Shown here: positions 37,775 to 47,903 of the stretch, piece after piece
Position numbering within the stretch: the first letter of the stretch is position 1
How the letters are laid out: each line of letters begins with the position of its first letter
Assembly (NCBI GenBank): GCA_036345935.2
Contig: JADWOT020000009.1
Span: forward strand, 5,723,381 to 5,787,380
DNA length: 64,000 nucleotides
Reading direction: 5' to 3'
Source: Taenia hydatigena
Taxonomy: Eukaryota > Platyhelminthes > Cestoda > Cyclophyllidea > Taeniidae
Program-made: the position numbers and the translations under genes
The notes under the pieces: generated by a model
What the model saw: only the letters and a program-made list of their open reading frames with translations
What the model was told of the DNA's origin: nothing
The model's database searches: none

Positions 37775-39936
37775 TCACTTACGATTGCGTGGAGTAGTGT
37801 GCGTTTGAGAGTTTATTTTTGCATTCCGTGCGGCGATAGGATCCACATAGCCGTCCTCGTCTTCATCTTCCTCAGCTTCAGAGCTATGTGAACCTCGCAT
37901 TGCAAGAACAGCCTGGTACTCGTTGTAGTGCTTCCTCCGTTTCTCCTCAAATTGCCGACGATGCTCCGCCTCTTCCGGCGCCAAAGTGGCATCGGCATCA
38001 TGCTTCCTGTCCTGAAAGACTAGGGCTTAAGTGTCAAATCGAATGAGGTGAAAGCTCGCAACAAAGTAGATAACAAGTGACTTCAACTCATTTAATATTT
38101 TCAATAAAAAGGGATGAAAAATACCTATTATACCATACGGATGAATTGTAATCAATTCAGCAGTAACAAAACTAAAATGCAATATATAATGTAAATCTAA
38201 CTATGAGTTCAGTTGGATGATATACAAAGTATGAAGGCCATAGGACGAGAACACAGGAGAGGCTTAGAAAGGTGGCAGGCAAATAGCAGCTTATGCGATG
38301 GCAAAGGTATATTGGTTCGACATTAGCAAGCATCCAATTCATTATCTACATGGCATAAGTAATCCATGTTCCAATGCGACGTCACCCCATAATACGCTTT
38401 AGGAAGGCGAATTCAAGAGAGCTTGTGCCGATCAATTTACACGAATGGGTTTTGATAACATTGAAGCCTAAGAATGGTGAAGAGAAAACGAAAATTGTTT
38501 GAAGTTGTTTCCCTTCAATCTACTTAAGTGACCATTGGAGGATCCTCCATGGCTGCTGCAAATAACATGCGCGATACTACAAAACAGGTCCTTTTATGAA
38601 AAACTGTGTCAAGAACTAACGGTCATGTTCATACGACAGCACAAATATGGCTTTCATTCCAGATATGAGGCTTTTAAACACCTAAAAGTTTGAAGCCGAA
38701 AAATCCACTGCTTTTTTAATAGCTTGAGCTATACAGAAATCGCCCCCTAGTTTCATGCAATCATTGCAGAGGCTGGACCTACGCAGATAGTCCTATGCAA
38801 GCTTTCAAATAAACCGGATGCATTAAAGAAACTAAAATACGGTTTATAGCAAGGCCGGTTAAAAATTGGAAAGATTTATGAAAAGGTGTGTAAAAGTAAC
38901 TACACGAATCACTATTAGTTGAATGGACAAAAAGGCCAAATCCATGATTTCAAGGCTTTATTTTACAGAACGTAAAAAAGGCCACTTAATTTCTAAATGC
39001 TGAAGAGTTAAAAGTATTCACGTAGCTAAGCGCATAATTTTGGCTTCGGCAAAGAAGGTAAGAAGAACCAAAATTAAGAGGAGTGACGTTAAAACAGTTC
39101 CAAATCAATGGGTTAGAGCAGAAAAATCCCACGAACAACACGGCATAATCACTTGTGTCCAACAAAATAATAACGAAATCTAAGTAAACACGTTTCTGCC
39201 AATGAATAACACAGAACCCCACATCGACGCATAAAGGTTGAAGAAAAAGTACTTCAATATTTAGATTCATGAACCTTTCAAATAGGCCAAAAATGCAACT
39301 AAACTTTTTGGCTGTCATGCAAATGCGATTCGTCCTCGCGTTATAATTCAATAGGAAGCAAGACCGAGACAAAAAGCTGCAGATAAATCAAGTATACAAG
39401 GTTCAACTACAGATATGCGAACAATGAAATAGATATATGCATGTTTAATAAACCTCGGCTTCAGTTAAATGACAAAATACGACAAATCATCCTTAAAATA
39501 GTAAAGAAATGATACTGCCCCGAAAAAAGTGTTGAAAAACAAAAGTGCAGACACAGAATGCTTTGGAAGATTATAGAGAAGCACATTTTCATCAATACAA
39601 AAAAAGTCAAAGCAATCTCTCAGCAATAGGGTAAGCTTACATATGTAAGCGATAGAAATAACCTACATCTCGTAGCCCAGGTGGCTCATCAGATATACCG
39701 GCAAGTTTGCTGGCAAGTACCTCGGGTGAGATCCCCTGGCTAGGCGTCTGAGAGGCATTATAATCAAAATTATAAGGAGTCGGCGGCTCATCTACTTTCA
39801 TGTGACCGTATGTTTTGTCTGTAGGGTGGTAAGTAGCTAATATATTCATTTCATCCCATTGAAAAGTTTTATTTTTCTTTTCATTGGAGCCAGTGTGCTT
39901 CAGAATGCCCTTTGGATGATCCTCTTCTTCACTCAT
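37775..39936 (-). CDS. PPP1R2: Protein phosphatase 1 inhibitor 2
   Basis: Inhibitor-2 binds and regulates the catalytic subunit of PP1 in cytoplasm and nucleus. Two exons, 39936-39667 and 38011-37775, join in phase to 168 residues across a 1.66-kb intron. The three docking motifs are present: KGILK at residues 9-13, the block WDEMNILATYHPTDKTYG at 27-44, and HYNE at 118-121 in a basic helix. The DEPPTPY segment puts Thr53 at the position of the GSK-3 site (Thr72 in mammals). The acidic stretch AEEDEDEDGYVD follows. The protein is shorter than the 205-residue human form, mainly at both ends. A strong donor-like GTAAGTGAG overlaps the stop, so an alternative longer C terminus is possible. Confidence 0.92.
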
Positions 39937-40597
39937 TTCTGAAATTCAGTAAAAATATAATAAGCCCTTACCCCAATGATGGATTTGACCTTGTAATTGA
40001 CTGGATATTAGTAATGACTTTATTTCATCGATAGTATAACATAAATAAACAACATGTACATTAATTTAAAGGCCAACTCAAATTCACAATTATTTTAAAA
40101 ACACTCGCACAAAGGTTTCACAACAAGCAAGCTTAGAATAGAAAATTTGACCTCCAAATTTAGTTAATGTTCTTCCCAAAAGAAAAATTAGAAATGCTGC
40201 TACGTTACCAGACAAATGCAAATGGTAATCATACGTCTCAAAAAATATTGCATTTGTAGTGTGTACCCTGCTTATCGCCTCATCTCTGGCCTTCGTATTC
40301 CTTATCCGAATAAACTTATTTGCAGCAGATTAATTTACTAATTTGTGTTATTAAGAATATGTTTAAAAAGGGTTAGGTTACTGCGTGTTGCACGATCCCT
40401 GCTCACTTTCTTTTCCTTCTGACTAAACTGTGACTAATCAGGCCTAGACGACTGTGACGTAATTATCGATACAAAAAGCTCGAAGCAGAACAGGCTTAAG
40501 AAATTTGGAGAACTACTCTTTGCCTGCTTTTTAATTCATTAGTTCCCATTTTGTAAAAATTTTTGAATCATTTTTTTGCCCTTCATCTAAACGTTAC
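39937..40597. other. Upstream region of PPP1R2
   Basis: AT-rich non-coding sequence between the PPP1R2 start and TRIM copy 2. It should include the PPP1R2 promoter; I see no specific element. Confidence 0.4.
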
Positions 40598-41505
40598 TGC
40601 AGCTTCCCGAGACCCCCTTTAAGGCAAAAGAAGGCAGAATAATGGGGTAGAATATAAATCTTTTGAACAGGTAGGGAGGGTTGAGCTTCTGGCATGACTC
40701 GGAAGCCAGCCCACGCGACCAGGGCAATATGGTCACCTCTGTGACCGAAAACAAAACCGGCAGTCATGTAAAACAAAGTACTACATTGCCCCTCTCCTCT
40801 TACGAGCGTTGTCTCTGACGCGCCTCCCGGTAGACCTCCCGTGTCAGCCATCACAACGTAATCAGTGCTGCAAGAAGCACCCACAAGCTATCCATGCCAG
40901 TCGCCGACATTCGACGCAATTGAGGCGAGGCTTGACACCAACGTCAGTAATCCCTCTTGGCAGTTCGACTGGACTTGAAGTTTCCTCCGGTTTGGAGAAA
41001 CGAATTTAGAGTAAGAGGTTCTGCCGGTCATCAGCGTTTCTAAAGGGAGATGTCGGAATATCGGTCCCCTTAAGTAGGTGGGTTGGGGAAACCTCCGAAA
41101 AGAAACCTTTCCGGGTGGTCCACGACTAGTGTCGCTTCAGTTGTTAATAGCTTTCTTGTAGAGCACGGAGACGGGGTAGATATCAAAACCGGACGTCGTT
41201 ATTAGTCCTCCTGATATGAGATGTCAGAGATGCTCCCAATCGTACCAAATACGCTTCCTTCGCACCGCTGCAATATGCCACAGGCGGTAGAGATCGAGGT
41301 CGAAACTCTGCCACCAATTTAGCAACCCGAGGCTCTCCTGAAAGCAAAAGAAGACAAAATACTGGAGTAGAATGTATATTTATTCAACAGGCAGAGGGAA
41401 ATGAACTACAGGCATGGCCCGGAAACCAGCCCATGAGGGTAGGGCAACATGGCTATATAAGTGACCGAATCTAAAACCAGCAGACATAATAAACAAATTG
41501 CTACG
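40598..41505 (-). mobile_element. Full-length TRIM retrotransposon, copy 2
   Basis: LTRs at 40598-40785 and about 41318-41505 flank a 532-bp internal region in minus orientation. The purine tract is at 40786-40801 and the primer-binding-site-like TGGTGGCAGAG at 41316-41306. Positions 40698-41455 are identical by eye to 24645-25402 of copy 1 over 758 bp, while the outer LTR ends differ strongly. The terminal CA is degenerate (CTACG) and flanks GTTAC and TAATG do not form a clean target-site duplication. There is no coding capacity for reverse transcription. Confidence 0.85.
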
Positions 41506-41825
41506 TAATGAATGCAAATATAACATATTGTGGTACGTAGGGCTGCTTTAGGCACTGTGCAAAGGCTTGGCGTAGCACATCATGTATGAGATTTCCTTGT
41601 TTCTAAACTGTTCCGATAGACGAAGTTAGCCTCTCTGCGCAAGTCTTTTTTGCTAGAATTTTGCTATCTTTATTAATTTTTTGGGAGTTTAATTATACTG
41701 AGCTTGACCTTCCGCTTCTTAACACCTATTTATGCTTATTTCTTCATTGCTTATAATAAGTTTGTTTTCTAGGATTCGCTCTAGTCTTTGTTTTTGTGAG
41801 GAAAATACATAATTATGCCCCTCTT

Positions 41826-42010
41826 TGTAGCGTCCCGAGGCTCCCTTAAGGCAAAAGAAGGCAAAGCGGCAGGATAGAATATATGTATTCACCGGACAGA
41901 GGAAAAACGGCCGCTGGCGTGGCCCACAAGCCAGCCCACGCAGCTAGGGCAATATGGCCACCTCTGTGACCTTGACAGAATCCAGCAGTTCTAACAAACA
42001 AAGTACTTCA
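41826..42010 (-). mobile_element. Solo LTR of TRIM-type retrotransposon
   Basis: 185-bp LTR, TGTAGCGTCCCG to AAGTACTTCA, with a perfect 5-bp target-site duplication CTCTT on both sides (41821-41825 and 42011-42015). It lies about 270 bp upstream of the ARFRP1 start codon, so it could influence that promoter. Confidence 0.92.
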
Positions 42011-42284
42011 CTCTTGCTTCATTAATTTTACGCTACTAGTTGCCTGAATTGCATTCAACGGAACTTTACAAGTGGTTAATGGACTTTGAATTTGCCGTTG
42101 CCGTCATTCAGTCTTGGGAAAGTGTTTATTGTTTGCATTTATTTAGCTCTTTTATGTGCCTACCGTGTACTTTCACAGTCATCTTAACTTATTTTGAATG
42201 ATTCTACCAGTAAAACTTTTAATAAATGACCTTAATAAACCTATCAGCTGTCGACGTACCTCGACTACATATAATTGGTCTTCG

Positions 42285-43313
42285 ATGTACACACTTATTC
42301 GGGGGTTTTGCCAACAGATTGTTAAGAAGGATGAGTTCTCCGTTCTGATTTTGGGTCTTGATCGAGCAGGGAAGACGGTACTTCAAATGCCATTCATTTG
42401 CCTTTAGACCTATCTTGAACAGGCAAAAACAAAATTTAACGAGACTTATAAGTCGATACCTCTGCACAAAATTACCTCCACCGTAGGATTGAATAGTAAC
42501 GTTATTTTTCGTAGTGATTTTAACATTTAGTTGGTCAGATCGCACTCGAAGGGATAATAATGAAGTTTTGGGACCTCGGAGGTCAAACTGAACTGCAATC
42601 CCTGTGGGACAAATACTACATAGAGTCCCACGGTGTCATTTTTATTATCGATTCTTCAGATCCCGATAGATTTGACGAATCGAAGGATGCTTTTGGTAAA
42701 CGTCATTCTAAATTATTTTTAAGACAAAATGATACAAAACCATGCACTTGAAGGGGTCCCTCTCCTAATCATCGCCAACAAGCAGGACCTTGATGTGCGT
42801 CGTCGTGTATTGCCCGGATATCCATTCCGATTTTTGTTTTCTATGAACGCAAACTACTTTTTGCGGCTAATAATCACATCATTTTCCCTTGGACTCCTCC
42901 GAGCTTGCTAAAAAACAGCTGCCGTGTAGCTATTATTTGTTTATTATAGTTTGCCTTCCCCGTATCAGAAATCAGGCAGGTCTTCCAGGACAGTGCACAT
43001 CTTATCGGCTCCAGAGACTGCTCAATGCGTGGCGCATCCGCCCTGAAAGGGTGCGTTTAACCATTTCTAGTATTCGCGGATATCTCCCTTTCCGTTACTT
43101 CGAGGTTCCCGATGTCCTTAATTTTTTTTTTGGTGTATTTGAATCGCGCAGGCAGGAATTTGGTTGTACTATTGACTGATAGATATCTTGTTGCAGGATC
43201 ATTCCCTAACACATGGTTTCTTACGCTTTAGTGATGGTGTTATCGATGCGATTCGATGGATGGCGGAGAAAATCAAGAAAAACTCTATTCGTAGGCCTCC
43301 AAATGTTGAATAA
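42285..43313 (+). CDS. ARFRP1: ADP-ribosylation factor-related protein 1
   Basis: Arf-like GTPase of the trans-Golgi that recruits golgins through ARL1. Six exons join in phase to 199 residues: 42285-42377, 42408-42495, 42531-42695, 42724-42794, 42950-43050 and 43232-43313. The family N terminus MYTL lacks the myristoylatable Gly2 of true Arfs. Nucleotide motifs: P-loop GLDRAGKT (24-31), switch I TSTVGLN, switch II WDLGGQ (74-79), NKQD, and SALKG near the C terminus. ELQSLWDKYYIESHGVIFII is typical of ARFRP1. The P-loop carries Arg27 where the family has Asn. Introns are 30, 35, 28, 155 and 181 bp. An AATAAA overlaps the stop codon at 43309-43314. The gene is convergent with NDC1. Confidence 0.94.
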
Positions 43314-43375
43314 AATAATGCCATGTCTAAAAAATCGTTTTTTTATTACAAATCAATCATTCTAAAAATAGCTTA

Positions 43376-43376
43376 C

Positions 43377-43408
<32 letters not shown>
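43376..43408. repeat. (TA)n microsatellite
   Basis: About 33 bp of TA dinucleotides with one GT interruption, in the 173-bp gap between the convergent ends of ARFRP1 and NDC1. Confidence 0.9.
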
Positions 43409-43486
43409 GGATACGTGAGCGCAGAATTCTTGCAAAAAAGACGCGACGCGATGGTTAAGCACTCTTCCCTCGTTAAATCTGTTCTT

Positions 43487-46259
43487 TCAACACCCGTCGT
43501 CCGGCACCGCTACCGCTTCCCACAAATGCTGAATTCTTCTTTTGCGTTTGGCGTCCATCTGTATTGTCCTATAAGGTGAAATTCCATGGGCATTTGGGCC
43601 GCAAAAGCGTACTATTAAGAGTCAGTGAACGTTTGGAGTTGTGAGGTTTCTCAACGTTTGAAAGAATTTGGGGACGGAGCATTCGTCCGGGTTATTTGTT
43701 GACTAGGGCGAGTCTGTCATACCTAAGATGATCGCCGAACCGCCGAACACACGAGACTAGAGCCCAGCGTAACGTTGCGTAAATGCGCCAGGGAAGGTTA
43801 ATGTCCGATGCGTATCGGTAAGCGTTAACCGTCGTCGCATTCTCCTTTTCGAGGGTCGTTGCAACGGGAACCTGGCAGTGCGATTCCGGCTTGAATGAGG
43901 CCAAACTGCCGCAAGGAGGTGCGAGACCAACCAACTTAAAATGCAACTCCATAGCCTTAAATGGCAAAAATAAAGCTTCACAAAACGCACAAACTGTTAG
44001 CATCTTAAAAACTTTCCCCAAGTCTTGTCATGTAATGAAATTAGCGGTTTTCTGCCTAGTCCTGAGGGATAGGTGAGAAATAGGTACCTCCAGGGACTCG
44101 TCGATTGTACTTAATATCCGTCCGAGGGAACGTTGCACTGCCCCTAGACGATCTTCTGTGTACGAAGAGACGGTCAAAATTCCAAGAATTTCTGCAGCCC
44201 AAATAACAGCCTGTCCCGTTTGGTGGGACTCCTCAGCAGTGTTCCATATATCCACCACCTGGTTTGTCCCACCAGAACTGAAGAGGCGCCATGTGGGTGC
44301 AAATGGCACATCTCGCAGAAAATTTCGAAGAATTGGTAGCCTTGCACAAGAATTTGAAGCCTATGTGGCGAATTTGAACAAACGGCTAATGACTATCTTA
44401 AAAAACAACTTCATGTTATAAACCACCTCTCCAAATGAAAACCTTGTATCCTGCAAACTAGAACACGAGTTTACATAATCAAGTTCCAATCCATATGTGG
44501 AAAATATTGAGGCACAAAGAGAAATGCCAAACATTAGAAAAGAAACGATACCTTAATCACAAGGTGACGAAGAGTTGATCCAAATGTTTCTTGATCACTG
44601 TGATTTTCCATGGGAGTAGTTTTCAGAAACAGCAATGGCGCATTTTTGTGCTCGAATGGACGGGAAATCGCTATAAAGTAACGGGTGCATTGAAAAAGCT
44701 AAAGGATTTTCAGGTCTTTTTCAAAAATAAAGGGAATTATGATGCCATAGGTTTACGGTCCGAATGCTGCAAAAGCACAAAAACTGAGTCATCGACAGAT
44801 TTAGATCCCATAGGCTTTCCAAGTGCAATCGAGACCAAAATAAAATCAAATAAAACGCAATAACAAGACAACAGACAACTACCTACCACTCATCGCCGGA
44901 TATTCGGCAGTGAGTTGCTTGTTGGCTTTATTCACACCATTTAGAAATGTCTCCAATTTCTTAAGGCACGACTCATTCAACCGGAGCCACACAGTCACTT
45001 GACCATCTAGAGTGAGTAAAACGTAAAGTGGGACAGCACAAACTTCGAGGGCAAGGATGAAGTGCTATGACGTCATAAACGACCTATATTGATCCTATAG
45101 TTAGAATTTATGCACAAACTACTGCTCATAACGACTAACGGCATCACTCATGACTGAAGATCATGAGACCACAAGCATTCACTTTTACTTCATCCGATCA
45201 ATAGCTCTACTCAAATCACATTAATGTTAGACTTACTTATGTCTGTAATATTAAATACCTGTTCTCGTGTTTTCGCATCCGTAGCAACGGAATCAGCAAG
45301 TCTGCCCAGTAATAGGTGCTAAAAATTTTGGTTATAATTTTTAAAGCTTACGTATGTGAGGCCATTGGCATTTGAATTGTTGAGATAATCGCTGACAACC
45401 ATCAAATGACTTCCATCGTTCCCAATAAGAGGCAAGCTCTTGGTAATGGCACTCTGGAGAACATTAAGAGATGCACTCCAAGTTGTGAAAATGAAGAGTC
45501 CAACAATGTACATTTCCAATAACACTGCTGAGTCAAAATTAGCAGACCAAACATCTGGATTTCGAAATGGGAAACCATACTCCAACCGCACGACCAAGTT
45601 CAACGATGCATAAAGCAAAACGAAATAAACTATTCGACCCAGCGTTCGCAGAATGTTTTGCAAAACTGCATCCCTGAATATATCGAGAAGAGAAACCGGC
45701 TTGTTGTCAAAAGTCAGCGTGAGAAGGTTTTGAGATATCGCACAGACCGCAAAAGAAAAGCCAATGAAACCACCGTACTGAAGAATCCGAACATCCCACC
45801 TACTAGTCATTAAGAGAGGATGAATTGGGCAGCCTACCTGTAGCCCATTAGCCAAGTTACTGTCAGCGCTTGCAAAGAACCAAGGACCAGTAAGGTCAAA
45901 GAAAATAAGAGACTTTGTTGGTCGACGAGAATTTGAATAAATGCACTGTTTTTACTAAATGCAAAGTCAGAAGCTTCGATGAATAAAATAATGGTGTCCC
46001 ACGCACCTTTCAAATGCGCATAAAAGATTTTTGTAACCAGCAATGATATCCCAATGCTAAGCGCAAATAAGAAAAGATCCCACATCCCATTCAGGCAAAA
46101 GGGAAAGAAAATGCTCAGTTTGACAACTGAACAACCACACATAAGAAGGGCAGCACTGAATATCAACGAAACAATCAAGGACGATAAATAACGAACATAA
46201 ATTTCCTACAAAATAAACCTTCAGACTATCAGCAGAATAACCTTCGATACTGCATCCAT
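43487..46259 (-). CDS. NDC1: Transmembrane nucleoporin NDC1
   Basis: NDC1 anchors nuclear pore complexes in the nuclear envelope. The start is a tiny exon (MDAVSK, 46259-46242) spliced over a 36-bp intron to a membrane-rich exon. The following EIYVRYLSSLIVSLIFSA aligns with the first membrane segment of the human protein. At least six hydrophobic segments follow to about 45.32 kb, then the soluble part. The diagnostic C-terminal block is WAAEILGILTVSSYTEDRLG (44.2 kb), then TLRWALVSCVRRFGDHL and a last small exon (MDAKRKRRIQHLWEAV) with the stop at 43489-43487. It is convergent with ARFRP1 (173-bp gap) and divergent from the NIFK-like gene (775 bp). Exons between 44.4 and 45.3 kb (for example LLGRLADSVATDAKTREQ near 45.3 kb) are only partly placed. 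Confidence 0.9.
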
Positions 46260-47034
46260 GGTACAACTGGAAGTCAGTCAAAATCGAAAATGAAATGCCC
46301 CAGGTCCGTGAGATAATCTGTTAGAGAAAGAAGCACTTAGAATGATAACTTAAGCATTAAATAACAAGATCCCAAATTGGGAAGCTTAGAAGGAATAGAT
46401 AAGAAAGGAAGACGAACTAATAAGGACTCAAAAGAGCACTAAAGAGGAATTTATTGTCTTTTACAGCTACCTACGCATGCACACGCAAATAGATAGCAAA
46501 AAGATTTTAAAAATCCAAGGCCGGCAACGCAACAAACACGCGCACGCAACACCTACACACAAGACCGAACGGGCTAATATGGATATCTTAAGATTATTAA
46601 TTTGTAAAGTAATTCCACTACATCAAAACAAATGCCTAAACCTTATATATAATAAATTTAAGCGTTTGCAAAAAAATTTTTGTTAGCAATATATTTTTAG
46701 ACCTTACAAATGAAGTAGCTAAATTTTTTTATTTATTTTACAATTTCAAGTTTTTGCTAAATTTTTTTATTATGATGTTTTTTAAACTGTTGTGGTTTTT
46801 AACTTTTTGTTTTTATTTGATACTAAAATTACGCGGCTACTTTAAGGCGGTGTGCTTTTTCAGCAGCTTGGTTGCTGTTTTGGAAAGGTAGGTTTCTTTG
46901 ATTGAGTTACTGTTAGTTGTATTTAAGCCTTAGTTTCTCAGAGTCCCCTTGCTCAAAATTCGTATAAGCGTATTATGTCGGGACTCTGATCTTTTTTGCA
47001 TTTCTGAAATCCTTTATTATTTTCTATAGTTCAA

Positions 47035-47676
47035 ATGAATGCAAACAGATCTAAACAGTCATCTCGGAGAAATTCATCACGTGCGAACCTTAGGAGAAGT
47101 AACATGTACTCCGCTTTGAAAATCTCTCATTTACCGAAGCACTTTGAAGAAGAGCAATTGCGAGAATATTTCGCGCAGTTTGGTACTGTTTATGGCATTT
47201 ACTTGCCCAGGTCAAAAAAGGTACTTTTTCTGTGGTTTAACTATATCTAGACACTTAACGCGAGAGATAAGGCGTTTATCTTGGTGAACAAAGAGGTAGC
47301 ACCCATAATTGCTTCAACCCTGCACAACGTTCTCAACTTCAACAAGATTATGAAATGTGAGTCAGTGATATATTTACTTGGAGCTACTTTATTCCTTTGT
47401 TGTGTGGTTTCCATTAGTAAATGTTTTTTCCTCAAAGGCGAGGTTCTTGAAAGTTACTACCCGAGTTGGTTTAATAGAACTCCTCAGACTGTATCCTCTG
47501 TTGAGAAGGAGAAACTTCGTCGTTGTAAAAGCATAGTGAGTCCGGCGAGGAATGCACCCCAACGACGAGTGAGGAATCTTTACAAGCGCATTGCTGCCCT
47601 CAAGAGACTTGCTCCGGGATTTAAGCTAAACATGCTAAATGGCAGCCACCCACCTCCATCGCCTGCATCCAGCTGA
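47035..47676 (+). CDS. NIFK: NIFK-like nucleolar RRM protein
   Basis: RNA-recognition-motif protein resembling NIFK (MKI67 FHA-domain-interacting nucleolar phosphoprotein), which works in pre-60S ribosome assembly. Three exons join in phase to 176 residues: 47035-47220, 47251-47356 and 47438-47676. A basic Ser/Arg/Asn-rich leader precedes the RRM. RNP-like strands are ALKISHLPKHF and DKAFILVNK, with the family pattern LREYFAQFGTVYGIYLPRSKK. After the RRM comes a basic segment with YYPSWFNRTP, as in NIFK-type tails, and a short Pro/Ser C terminus. It is shorter than the 293-residue human protein because the FHA-binding tail is missing. Other single-RRM nucleolar proteins are possible. The ATG chosen is the first one in the open exon. 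Confidence 0.75.
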
Positions 47677-47903
47677 TGTGCTGTACAGCTTGTGCCAATT
47701 ATGCCTTGTTATCCAATTGTGCCTTTTAACTTATTTCTCTGCAGATGCCACCCCTCCAAGAAGCCCACATAATGGGGATACAGTCGATATTGGGTGGAAA
47801 GGTTCATCAAGTGGATGGGAGGCATATGTGCACAGGGTATGAGCAGTTACAAAACTTGGGATGCGGCATAAGGGCACAAATAAGAGCAAGTCACGATGGA
47901 TTT

